Positions 1 to 9,342 of a stretch of DNA of 64,000 nucleotides are shown one piece after another. Position numbers and translations under genes: made by a program. The stretch lies in the NCBI RefSeq assembly GCF_030272615.1, contig NC_081414.1:813167069-813231068 (forward strand), in the 5' to 3' direction. The notes under the pieces are model-generated. The model did no database searches. It saw nothing but the letters and a program-made list of their open reading frames with translations, and was not told where the DNA came from. This DNA comes from Cryptomeria japonica (Eukaryota; Streptophyta; Pinopsida; Cupressales; Cupressaceae). Numbering within the stretch: position 1 is the first letter of the stretch; each line of letters starts with the position of its first letter.

Positions 1-139
1 TCAGGTACCTCTCCTATCTACAATAAGGTAGCTCCTCACTGTCATCTGACCATCCCGGACAATCACGATATGGCCTCCATATGAACTCTCTTAGTCTGTC
101 AAGCTCATGTCACCAATATAATATGTATCCAAAAGGACC

Positions 140-853
140 CTATCTCAGTGCTCCCCCATAGCAGTACACATATGGTCGATGTGGTACTACCTGTCTCTCT
201 ATAATCAATCGACATATGGCTATGTGCTCAAATGCCCATACCTGCAACAATGTGACTCCACAGCTCAAAGTCTGAACTCCCTGATATGCTATCTGATGCA
301 ACTGAAAATATAGCATAGCTAGTACACATGGTCCCCATGTGTACACCGTCCCCTCTGTCGCCATCTGCTCTAGCACTCTTCCCCATCCAATAGGGAATTC
401 ATGTCCTTGTTTGTCTCCTGCTAGTAGACATGCTATCACCACATATCGTCGATCATACTCTAATGCCATAGTCTCCCAGCCAATCTCCCTCTCCACGATA
501 TCCAGATCATCTGCATCACATTCAAATAATCTGCACAATGCGTCTCTCCCTGTCACTGGGTCATACTCTATCATCTCTCCCTGAATCAGAATGCGGAGGA
601 TATGCCATACATCCTCCAGTCTCACCGCCGCCTCTCCAGTCGCCAGATGGAAAGAGGAAGTCTTTGAATGCCATCGCTCTGCCAATGCGGTCAGCAGTCC
701 TGTGTTTACCCTAATCTCGGGCATGAACGTGACATAATATATTCCCAGTCCTGCTAATGTATCTTTGTCCGTGCTCCTGAGTCTATGTCGTAGCATGAAG
801 CAGTCAGGTCGGTTCTCCCGTGTGATCAACGGATACTGTCGACTCTGCATCAC
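140..853 (-). CDS. Antisense plant mobile domain (PMD) protein of gypsy element A, partial
   Basis: An open frame of 237 codons; the first ATG is at 850-848. The sequence has plant mobile domain hallmarks: a WHS-T-FHLATGE block (ERWHSKTSSFHLATGE), then LEDVWHILRI, and later FPIGWGRVLEQM followed by a Leu/Tyr-rich helix (AMLYFQLHQIAYQG) and CGVTLLQVWAFEHIAI. PMD is the domain of Arabidopsis MAIN and MAIL1, nuclear proteins linked to transposon silencing, and it also occurs in plant transposons. The frame lies opposite to the retrotransposon and upstream of its PPT and 3' LTR, matching two other antisense copies in this window. Similar reading continues past the stop towards the window edge, so the protein is cut by the window and possibly by a nonsense codon. 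Expression is unknown. Confidence 0.72.
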   Translation of the reverse strand: MMQSRQYPLITRENRPDCFMLRHRLRSTDKDTLAGLGIYYVTFMPEIRVNTGLLTALAERWHSKTSSFHLATGEAAVRLEDVWHILRILIQGEMIEYDPVTGRDALCRLFECDADDLDIVEREIGWETMALEYDRRYVVIACLLAGDKQGHEFPIGWGRVLEQMATEGTVYTWGPCVLAMLYFQLHQIAYQGVQTLSCGVTLLQVWAFEHIAICRLIIERQVVPHRPYVYCYGGALR

Positions 854-1019
854 AATTGGGGCACATTTTGCTAGTATTAGGGTTTGCTCCTATGGGTTGC
901 ATTTCCTCATTTTCATGTCCAAATCAGGGTGTTTTTCATCTAATCTGACCTATCCTACCCTTATCCCCCCTTTTCGGATCATTTGCATGCTGTTTTGGCC
1001 CAAAATTGAGTTCCCAATG

Positions 1020-1145
1020 CACAATTGCGCCTGTGTCAAGGAACCTGTGCCTCTATCATGTAACCTGCACCTGTGTCTCCCTACACAAGCACAGAAGACC
1101 CTACACAAGCATAGGATTCGCCCTACACAAGCGCATGAGTCCTTT
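1020..1145 (+). repeat. Short interspersed repeat upstream of antisense PMD gene A
   Basis: CCTACACAAGC occurs three times (about 1080, 1100 and 1122) at 20-22 bp spacing, preceded by looser CCTGTG/CCTGCAC copies. It sits between the start of the antisense PMD frame and the PPT, where elements B and C carry different short repeats. Confidence 0.6.
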
Positions 1146-1581
1146 TCTGCATCCCCTATGGGCCCCGCAATGTCCCGCAAGTGATCAAAATTCATGAAAT
1201 TGAAAATATGGGTTTTTGAGATACATATTGTTGCTCCTGCATCGTCCAGTCGTCTGAATGTGTGTACACATTCTCTGAGGTGATCTGCCATTGGAATGTT
1301 CGCCATCTATCTGCAAGTGTCCTTGTCCAGAGCAACAAATTCTCCTCTTTGGCTAGTGCAAATGAGCTCTTTTCACTTTCTTGGTCCCTTTTATAGATCT
1401 TTGTCAGTGCATAGATGGACGTGCACCCTCTCCATCTTATGTTGGTCACAGTCTTTTGCACCATAAATTTCTTGTCCTTCATGCATCCGATCTCTAATTG
1501 TCAGTCTGTTTGCTCCTATCATTTTCTATCATTTTTATCGATCAATTGGCCTCTTTTCTGCATGTTTCCGGCCAATTCCTC

Positions 1582-1591
1582 GAGGGGGCAT
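1582..1591 (+). other. Second G-rich tract upstream of the PPT, element A
   Basis: GAGGGGGCAT lies 87 bp before the PPT. The same block stands 115 bp before the PPT of element C, and a weaker one about 97 bp before that of B. It may be a second plus-strand priming site or a conserved cis element. Confidence 0.4.
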
Positions 1592-1668
1592 GCATATGTC
1601 ATTGTCATTGTGTGGGGCATTTTCATTATTGTTCTTTGAAACAACGCTTAAAATTGCATTGTCTCAAA

Positions 1669-1679
1669 GAGGGGCAAAA
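1669..1679 (+). other. Polypurine tract of gypsy element A
   Basis: GAGGGGCAAAA directly precedes an LTR starting TGTAGACACC. The same tract precedes the LTRs of elements B (46329) and C (63590). It is the expected plus-strand primer of reverse transcription. Confidence 0.85.
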
Positions 1680-1999
1680 TGTAGACACCTAAAAATGGTC
1701 AACGCTTGCGGAGTCATACTTTAACATTTGCGCATTGCCTCATTTTAGGTTTTTGCGTCGCATTAACATTTTCTCCTATGTTACACACTTGGTCTTTATC
1801 ATTTGCGAGCATCGAGTTGTTCTTCTACATTCTTCATTCATCTCGCTCTCAAATTTGGTCTTGTCGACAACACTCTCCAATCATGATTTTAATCGATCTT
1901 ATCCTATCGCATCAATGTGCGTGCTCATTTGTCATCATTTTGGACATCGTCAATCCTAATTAGGGTTTTGTCCTCTTACCAATCTTGTCATCTGGTGAT

Positions 2000-2200
2000 C
2001 AATTTATCATCAAACCTTATCATTTTCAATCTTGTCGTTTTAACGATCGATTTGTCATGTTCGATCTTGTCATTTTGCGATCGATTTGTCATCGATTGTG
2101 GTCATTTTCAATATTGTCATTTTGCAATCTATTTTGTCATCGATTCTTGTTCGATCTTGTCATTTTGCGATCGATTTTTCATCAATCGTTGTTTGTCTCA
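2000..2200 (+). repeat. GATCGATTTGTCAT repeats inside LTR A
   Basis: Variants of GATCGATTTGTCAT and GATCTTGTCATTTTGCGATC recur about every 35-50 bp (for example 2045, 2079 and 2169). They lie in U3 upstream of the TATA-like box, so could be enhancer-type repeats; that role is a guess. Confidence 0.6.
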
Positions 2201-2650
2201 ATTATGTCAATTTGGATCAATTTGTCATTGTTCCTCATCAATTGGCACATTTTATCAATCAAATCATTTATCACATTGGTCATTTATCAATTTAAAATCA
2301 TGATCGATATCAATTATCTTCAATCAAGACCTAATTGTCATTCTCGCATTGCTAATTCATCTTCTAGGGTTTCGTGATTTCATCATTTAACCTGGTTTGT
2401 CATTTCTTCCTTTAGGATTAATAAATTATTTATTTATCCTAAGTTTTCTTGTCACAATTAAATGTTCATTTAATTGGCTAATTATTCCTCTTTTTGTGAA
2501 TTAATTAATAAATGACAAATTATTAATTAATTTACCTAATTTCTAATTTCTATCAATTTCTTAATTCCTACATTCTTAATTCTCTAATTTCCTAATTTTC
2601 TAATTCCTAATTTCAATTCTCTCCTATTTCTCTCCTAAATTCATGGAAAT

Positions 2651-2800
2651 GACATAGAAATTTGTCATAATTTGTCATAATTGACAATCAATCAATCCTT
2701 GCATAGCAATTTGTCATAAATTGTCATAAATCCTTGCATAGAAATTTGTCATAAATTGTCATAAATCCTTGCATAGCAATTTGTCATACACATGTCATAA
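2651..2800 (+). repeat. 35-bp tandem repeat inside LTR A
   Basis: TCCTTGCATAG followed by AATTTGTCATAA repeats at an exact 35-bp period (2696, 2731, 2766), with a partial unit upstream. It lies just upstream of the TATA-like box at 2873. Confidence 0.75.
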
Positions 2801-3221
2801 TTTTGCTATTCTTGATTTGAATTTCCATTTGAATCTTTATCATGCTAATTTGATCTTTTTCTCCAATTTCTCTATAAATTGGATGAATTTCTTCAATCAA
2901 ACCCCTAATCAGATTATCGAATTTCTAATCAATCACGCTTCGAGTACTTTTGAGCAATTTTCTTACCTACTTGCTTTCAATCATGTATGTGCACTTGTAG
3001 GTGAGATCCACAACCAAACTATTTGAAGAGGAAAGAAGAACAATGGAGCCGCATGAAGGAAACATTTGGATTTACATCTAGTTTGCATAATCTTTTTGAA
3101 TGTTTTATCTTTATGTCTCTATTGGATGTGTTTAGGATATATCATTACAATGAGTTTTCATGATTGAGCTATGATTAGTATTTTGAATTGTTTGTGATGA
3201 TTTCCAGATTCCTAACGTACA

Positions 3222-3242
3222 GATCCAAATGTATATATTAAG
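3222..3242 (+). pseudogene. Copia reverse transcriptase fragment, left part
   Basis: Twenty-one bases between two insertions read DPNVYIK in frame. The frame resumes at 6748 as HNENDIVIIILYVDD, giving the usual copia RT run into the YVDD active site. This identifies the insertion target of both element A and the LTR chain at 3243. Confidence 0.65.
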
Positions 3243-3586
3243 TGTTGGACTTATCTTTTATTAACTAATAATTATTTATTTAATTATTAATCTATTATAC
3301 TCTATGCTTAAGCTAAACTTAAGAATCTTATAATTCTTTAGGGTTTTCACCTTTAGGGTTTTCACCTTTAGGGTTTCGAGTATCCTCTTATAAGGATTAT
3401 CTCTTTGTATTTTCATAACAACTATAATCATTGAATTGCATTCTTGTAGCACAATCAATATGACTCCTCTTTTCTGGATCTCTGAATTCTCACCTCCATA
3501 GCTTGTTTGCTTCTCTCTTTCTATGACAGGTTTGCATGTAGGTGATCTTTGGGAGTTGTAGAGTTGAATTTTTCTCAACTCCAATA
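3243..3586 (+). repeat. LTR 1 of the non-autonomous chain
   Basis: 344 bp, TGTTGGACTT to ACTCCAATA. Unlike the other two it has an extra copy of a TTTAGGGTTTTCACC unit, which accounts for the extra 15 bp. Confidence 0.85.
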
Positions 3587-3598
3587 TGGTATCAGAGC
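3587..3598 (+). other. Primer binding site (tRNA-Met type)
   Basis: TGGTATCAGAGC directly abuts LTR 1. This is the standard plant initiator tRNA-Met primer site. The equivalent position after LTR 2 (5121) reads TGGAATGCCC: about 20 bases of the site have been deleted there. Confidence 0.9.
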
Positions 3599-4791
3599 TC
3601 CAGATCTGCATGCCCTTGTTCTCTTCATGAGATATTTTGGGCCTTGTTTTTCATAGGGGTTTTTTGTTTTCAAAGCCAAAGGTTCCTTTTTGCACTCTGG
3701 GAGACATAACTTGAGCATCCGAACTCCATTTTTTGAAAAATGTATATCGTTGGAAAACTTGTTTTGTGTTCTTTCCATTCATATGAGTTTTATTTCCAGA
3801 TTCTGGTCCAGGTATATTTTATTTAGTTTTTTGCTTTTTAGCACTCTGGTGAATATCTTGGATGTTTCAGGTCCTAGGGTCTCTTTCTTTGAGTAGGATG
3901 TCTTGTCTTTTGTTGTTCTTTATGTTTCCAATTTTTTCTCTTATGATCATTGTAACATTTTATTCATGCAAATGCACTAAGAAAAAGTGTCATCATGCAT
4001 TGTATACTTGGGATCTTGCACATCTTGTGCCTCATTGTACATGCACTACTTATAAAGTGCCATTGGGGGGTTGATGTTTTTCATCTACCTTTGTCACGTG
4101 AGTGTTCCTTCCACGACATTATCCTCATGATGTGTGTCAACTGAGTGTTCCTTCCATGACACTATGTACTTTCTCTGCACCTTTGATGTTCTTGGTTCTT
4201 CGTCATGCAGTTCTTGTTGGCCGTTATTTTTAGTGTACCTATCTCTCTCCCTTTTCAGCATTATGGGGAGGTTTGTCCTGTTGGTTTTAATGCTTCTTTG
4301 GTTCGATTGATCAGCTCTTCAGGCTATGGTGTTTCATTCCATCTGTATCTTCGAGTTTAGTTGTTTGCCTTTGTTTTCCATCTGATTTGAGTAGTGTTAT
4401 TTGAGGGCACTCATGTAGATTACAGTCTTCTCTACCTAGTCATGTTCTCTTTTAGTGGAGGTTCTTCAGATCAGCAGTTACTCTTCGACAGTGTTTCCAG
4501 CTATCTCATGCTTCAGTGGTGTTCTTCATTCTCTTCTTTTTGTTCCTATCTTCTGGAACACTCTTGTTTGGAGGCTTCTTAGTCCTTCACTTGAGCTTTG
4601 ATCTCTTCTTAGAGAGGATTTTTGTTCCCACAAGGTTTTCTCCTTTTTTTCTACTTTACAGAGATTTTATTGTACTTGGGTACCTCATCAGGCCTAGTTG
4701 TCAGGACCCATTTTTGCTTTCCTTCATTTTTTATGTCTTTTTAGTCCTTAGTTGTTTTTTAGCTACTCCCTAAGTTCATCTTAAGGGGCAG

Positions 4792-5120
4792 TGTTGGAGT
4801 TATCTTTTATTAGCTAATAAATATTTATTTAATTATTAGTCTATTATACTCCATGCTTAAGCTAAACTTAGGAATCTTATAATTCTTTAGGTTTTTCACC
4901 TTTAGGGTTTTGAGTATTCTTTTATAAGGATTCTCTCTTTGTATTTTCATAACAACTATAATTATTGAATTGCATTCTTATTGCACAATCAATATGACTC
5001 CTCTTTTCTAGATCTTTGAATTCTGGCCTCCATAGCTTTTTTGCTTCTCTCCTTTTGTGACAGGTTTGCATGCAAGTGATCTTTGGGAGTTGTAGAGTTG
5101 ATTTTTCCTCTACTCCAATA
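4792..5120 (+). repeat. LTR 2 of the non-autonomous chain (shared middle LTR)
   Basis: 329 bp. Preceded by purine tract AAGGGGCAG (4783-4791), so it acts as 3' LTR of the left unit. It is followed by a damaged primer site, so it is a defective 5' LTR for the right unit. Confidence 0.85.
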
Positions 5121-6418
5121 TGGAATGCCCTAAAAGAGGGTTTTTTTTCTTTTGGCCATAACTTGGGCATACAGAGGCGTTTTTCGACAAATCTTATATC
5201 GTCAAAAAGCTCTTTCCGAGCTCTCTTTAGATTTGGAGGTTTGAACTTTTGATTTTTCTTTTTTGATGGTGTTTTTTTTTTTTTTTGTCAAAGCCAGAGG
5301 TTCCTTTTTGCACTCCGCGAGACATAACTTGAGCATCCAAACTCCATTTTTGGAAAACTTTATATCCTTGGAAAGCTTGTTTTGTGCACTTTCCATTCAT
5401 ATGAGTTTTCTTTCTAGATTTTTATTTAGTTTTTTTTTTCAACACTCTAGTGAATATCTTGGATGTTTCAGGTTTTGGGATCTCTTTCTTTGAGTAGGAT
5501 GTCTTGTCTTTGGTTGTTCTTTCTGCATTTTAAGCCTTGTGTCTCTTCTAATCATTGTAGACATTTTTTTGTAAGCATTTACTTTATGCAAACGCACTGA
5601 GATAAAGTGCCACTATACATTGTATACTTGGGATCTTGCACATCTTGTGCCTTATTGTACATGCACTAAATTATAAAGTGTCATTGGGGGGTTGATGTTT
5701 GCCTTTGTTTGCCATCTACCTTTATCATGTGAGTGTTCCTTTCATGACATTAGCCTCATGATGTGTGTCAAGTGATTGTTCCTTCCACGACACTATGTAC
5801 TTTTATGCACCTTTGGTGTTCCTGGTTCTTTGTCATGCAGTTCTTGTTGGTCGTTCTTTTCAGTGTACATGTCCCTCTCCCTTTAGAGCATTATCGAGAG
5901 GTTTGTCCTCTTGTTCTAATGCTTCCTTGGTTTGATTGATCATCTCTTTAGGCTTTGGTATTTCATGTCATTTGTATCTTCGAGTTCAGTTGTTTGCCTT
6001 TGTTTGCCATTTGATTCGAGTAGTGTCATTTGAGGGCACTCATGTACATTACAATATTCTCTACCTGGTCATTTTCTATTTTAGTGGAGGTTCTTTAGAT
6101 CAACAGTTACTCTTTGACAGTGTTTGAACTATTCCATGCTTCAGTGGTGTTCATCACTCTCTTCTTTTTGTTCCTATCTTTTGGAACTCTTGTTTGGAGG
6201 CGTCTTAGTCCTTTACTTGAGCTTTCATCTCTTCTTGGAGAGGATTTTTGTTTCCACAGGGTTTTCTCCTTTTCCTCCACTTTACAAAGATTTTATTGTA
6301 CCCAATACCTCATCAGGCCTAGTTGTCGGGACCCATTGTTGCTTTCCTGCATTTTTTACATGGTTTTTTAGTCCTTAGTTGTTTTTTAGCTACTCCCTAA
6401 GTTCATCTTAAGGGGGAG

Positions 6419-6747
6419 TGTTGGAGTTATCTTTTATTAGCTAATAATTATTTATTTAATTATTAGTCTATTATACTCTATGCTTAAACTAAACTTAGGA
6501 ATCTTATAATTCTTTAGGGTTTTCACCTTTAGGGTTTTGAGTATCCTCTTATAAGGATTCTCTCTTTGTATTTTCATAACAACTATAATTATTGAATTGC
6601 ATTCTTGTTGCACAATGAATATGACTCCTCATTTTTGGATCTCTGAATTATGACCTCCATAGCTTTTTTGCTTCTCTCTTTCTATGATAGGTTTGCTTGT
6701 AGGTGATCTTTGGGAGCTATAGAGTTGATTTTTCCTCAACTCCAATA
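6419..6747 (+). repeat. LTR 3 of the non-autonomous chain
   Basis: 329 bp, preceded by AAGGGGGAG (6410-6418) and followed directly by copia RT coding sequence at 6748. Confidence 0.85.
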
Positions 6748-7760
6748 TTAAACATAACGAAAATGACATTGTGATTATTATTTTATATGTAGATGATTTA
6801 ATTCTAACTTCAACTTCCAATAATTTGATTTCTAAAATTAAGTTTCAACTTAATCAAAAATTTCAAATGATTGATTTAGGAATTTTACATTATTTTTTTG
6901 CAATGCAAATTTGGCAAACAAGTAATGGTATTTTTCTATCTCAAAGTAAATATGCTCAAGATCTTTTAGACAAGTTTAAAATGAAGGATTATAATCATGT
7001 TTCTACTCCATGTGAATTAGGCACAAAGTTAATGCTTGATATGCAAACTTTGTTAGTTGATGCTACTTTATATAGACAACTAGTTGGAAGTTTAAAATAT
7101 TTAACTCTTACTAGACCAGATATTGCTTATAGTGTGGGTTTAGTTTGTAGATTTATGTCTAAACCTCAACAAACTCACTTTAAAGTTGCAAAAAGAATTT
7201 TGAGATATATTAAAGGAACTCTTGATGTTGGTTTATTTTATGATGCAAATTATGATTTTACTTTAAAAGGATTTACTGATTCAGATCTAGGGGGAGATCC
7301 CAATGATGGGAAATCTACTTGTGGATATTTTTTATTTGTTGGTTTAGGTGCTATTTTTGAATAGTAAGAAACAACAGTCTAATTCACTTGGATCCACCAA
7401 AGCTGAATATAAAGGATCCACTAATGCCTCTAAAGAAGCCTTATGACTTAGAATATTTCTTGAGTATTTGGGGCTACCTCAACAAGATCCAACACCTTTG
7501 TATTGTGACAATCAAAGTGTCATTGCCTTGGCTAAGAATCATATCTTCCATGCAAAAGCCAAACTTATTGCTCTCCAACACACTTTATTAGAGAACAAAT
7601 TGAAGACAAGCAAGTTTCCCTTCTATATTACAAGGGCAAAGATCAAGTTGCAGATATTCTAACAAATCCACTTTGTAAAGAAAAGTTCCAATTTCATTGT
7701 AAAAATATTGGATTGGAACCCATTGAAGGGTTTGATGTAAACTCCCAAAGTAAATCTTAA
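6748..7760 (+). pseudogene. Ty1/copia reverse transcriptase and RNase H, decayed
   Basis: The C-terminal half of a copia polyprotein. RT shows the catalytic YVDD (IIILYVDDLILTS), then DLGILHYFFAMQI, FLSQSKYAQDLL, LVGSLKYLTLTRPDIAY and RILRYIKGTLD. RNase H follows: GFTDSDLGGDP, STKAEYKGST, LYCDNQSVIALAKN, and the terminal KGKDQVADILT. Damage includes a one-base loss near 7356 (before NSKKQQSN), a TGA replacing Trp near 7447, and a frame change near 7590. The N-terminal part is absent because element A is inserted just upstream; seven residues survive at 3222-3242. The stop is at 7758 and the PPT and 3' LTR follow at once. It is not functional. Confidence 0.88.
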
Positions 7761-7766
7761 GGGAGG
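7758..7766 (+). other. Copia polypurine tract
   Basis: TAAGGGAGG directly precedes the LTR start TGTTAGAATA and overlaps the end of the RNase H frame. Confidence 0.7.
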
Positions 7767-7908
7767 TGTTAGAATATTTAATATTTACTTGGCTTAGGTT
7801 TATTTGTATTTAATTTGGGATAATCTTTTGCAATCCCTACACATAATTTGTCCTCTAAAACATGTGTGAGGACAAGTTATTTCTTTTATTTTCCTTTATT
7901 AAGGAATA
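7767..7908 (+). repeat. Copia 3' LTR, left part
   Basis: It starts TGTTAGAATATTTAATATT after the PPT and is interrupted after 142 bp by a solo LTR. It probably resumes at 8971; its true end is unclear but lies before about 9119. Confidence 0.65.
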
Positions 7909-8965
7909 TGTTGGTATTTTGGATATGTTGATATGGTTTTGTCATTGATGTCAACACTTATTAACTCTGGTTAGCCTACTAGCACTTGGAGAATTGGCAA
8001 TGTTCACCAGCAAGCAAGTGACTTATGCACAGTCACTGGTATCTTATTCACCGGCAGAATAAATTGTTCACCGGCACTTGGAATGACATGGAAAACACTT
8101 GGTTATGTCAAAGACATCATTTGGACACTTTATCTTGGATATTTGTTCATTGGTATATTCATGTTTACATATTTGTTGTTACCGGCAAATAGGTCCAAGA
8201 TAAACACCGACAGGCTTATCTATTCCATATCAGCACGGCATGCTATGGAGACGATTTATTATTGTTGTAAATGCATTAAGCCGACATGTTGAATTGGATA
8301 TTGCATTGGTTATTGATTTACTTGTAAATTGTTTTATTGTAATATCTTTTGTAAAGCTGACCTATACATTTTGGTCCTAGGTTTTGGTATAAATGTAAGA
8401 TCGACATGCAATTGGGAAAAGATTTGGTATTAAGGTATATGCAAGAATAAACAGAGCAATACATGTAGACATCATTTGAAGGTTGAAGGAAGGTTTTTGT
8501 GAAAATAGATCAGAACTACACCGGTACTGAATCCAACATTTGAAGATGTTATTTTGAGCTGTACATCATTATTGGATTTAACCATCCAATTGTAGTCAGT
8601 GTGACTCCCATTTGTGTTTGAGCAATGAGCTCTAGGCGCTTGGCCTTTCTACATGTGCAGACCCCCTACTGTATACACATACTATCTATAGTAGTATCAT
8701 CTGATTGTGGGTAAGGTTTCCCACTGTGGTTTTCCCCTTATAGGGTTTCCACGTACAAATATTGGTGTTATGTGTTGTGGATGTTATTGTCTTTCTATTT
8801 CATGCATTAATCTTTACCGGTACTACAATTAACTAATAAGTTGTCTACTGGCATTAAGTTTGGTTTACCAGTATTAAGCATTAAGTTTGGTTAAGTTGTT
8901 TTTGGTTTGAATTTATTAGACAACTGATTCCCCACCCCCCTCTCAGTTGTCTTCGGGACCTAACA
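7909..8965 (+). mobile_element. Solo LTR with 5-bp target duplication
   Basis: It begins TGTTGGTATTTTGG and ends GACCTAACA, and is flanked by GAATA at 7904-7908 and 8966-8970. Near the end it has CCCACCCCCCTCTCAGTTGTC, the region that in copia-type elements sits just before the primer site. There is no internal region, which is the signature of LTR-LTR recombination. Confidence 0.85.
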
Positions 8966-8970
8966 GAATA

Positions 8971-9119
8971 TTAATGTATCCTCCTTAAGAGGATGTTGAC
9001 ACATTGCACAAACATATTATGAATGGTGGCATTCATATATTTGGGAGTTACTTTGTGGGTGTATGCAACAAAGTTGTGGTACCAAAAAGGTACCACACTT
9101 CAAGAAACAATTATCATAA
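8971..9119 (+). repeat. Probable remainder of copia 3' LTR
   Basis: Continues the sequence interrupted by the solo LTR. It includes a perfect 9-bp hairpin (TGTGGTACC / GGTACCACA, 9075-9097, 5-base loop). No coding sequence seen. Confidence 0.4.
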
Positions 9120-9187
9120 GGCGCGCGCCCTATAGGCTTGGTGTGTCAAGCCTTAGGCTTGGCACACCAAGCCTATAGGGAGTGCGC
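9120..9187. repeat. Hairpin: 18-bp perfect arms, left edge of the two-gene block
   Basis: Arms CCCTATAGGCTTGGTGTG (9128-9145) and its exact reverse complement (9163-9180), with a 17-base loop that contains a further CAAGCC/GGCTTG stem. Flanking GGCGC and GCGCC extend the symmetry imperfectly. The right side, ATAGGGAGTGCGCCATATTG, resembles ATAGGGAGAGTGCCATATTT in the hairpin cluster near 20830. Confidence 0.85.
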
Positions 9188-9342
9188 CATATTGCCTTTT
9201 GAAACCTTAAAAAAACACAAGTCCGCATTCTGCACTCCCAAACCCGTGTTTTGGTGATTTGGGGTGCCATTTTCATGCGCTCGCCCTTTCTAGAAGCTTG
9301 ATATTGGGTACTAAGTTGTCCAACTCTCATCAAAATTTTGTC

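Larger units (their letters stand above)
1680..3221 (+). repeat. 3' LTR of gypsy element A
   Basis: It starts TGTAGACACCTAAAAATG right after the PPT and is AT-rich, with a TATA-like TATAAAT at 2873. I place the end at ACGTACA (3221) because the next bases encode DPNVYIK, a copia RT motif continued at 6748. That gives 1,542 bp, close to the 1,472 bp of element C's LTR. The end is an inference: the matching 5' LTR is outside the window. Two internal tandem repeats are listed separately. Confidence 0.7.
3243..6747 (+). mobile_element. Non-autonomous LTR element chain: three LTRs, two internals
   Basis: Three near-identical LTRs (3243-3586, 4792-5120, 6419-6747) begin TGTTGGA and end ACTCCAATA, a near inverted repeat. 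Two homologous internals (about 1.2 and 1.3 kb) lie between them. A tRNA-Met-type primer site follows the first LTR, and purine tracts AAGGGGCAG and AAGGGGGAG precede the second and third. I see no gag or pol frame in either internal, so mobilisation would depend on another element, as for LARD/TRIM-type elements. The flanks TTAAG and TTAAA look like a target duplication with one change. The chain interrupts a copia RT gene. Confidence 0.85.

Noticed and set aside
140..853. Intact host MAIN/MAIL1-type gene
   Set aside because: It lies antisense between the body and PPT of a gypsy element, as do two other copies, and is cut by the window; best read as element-borne.
3340..3380. TTTAGGG-like units resembling plant telomere repeat
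   Set aside because: Only two or three units spaced by CACC inside an LTR; repeated in the other LTR copies. Not a telomere. The same applies to CCCTAAACCCTAAACC at 30372.
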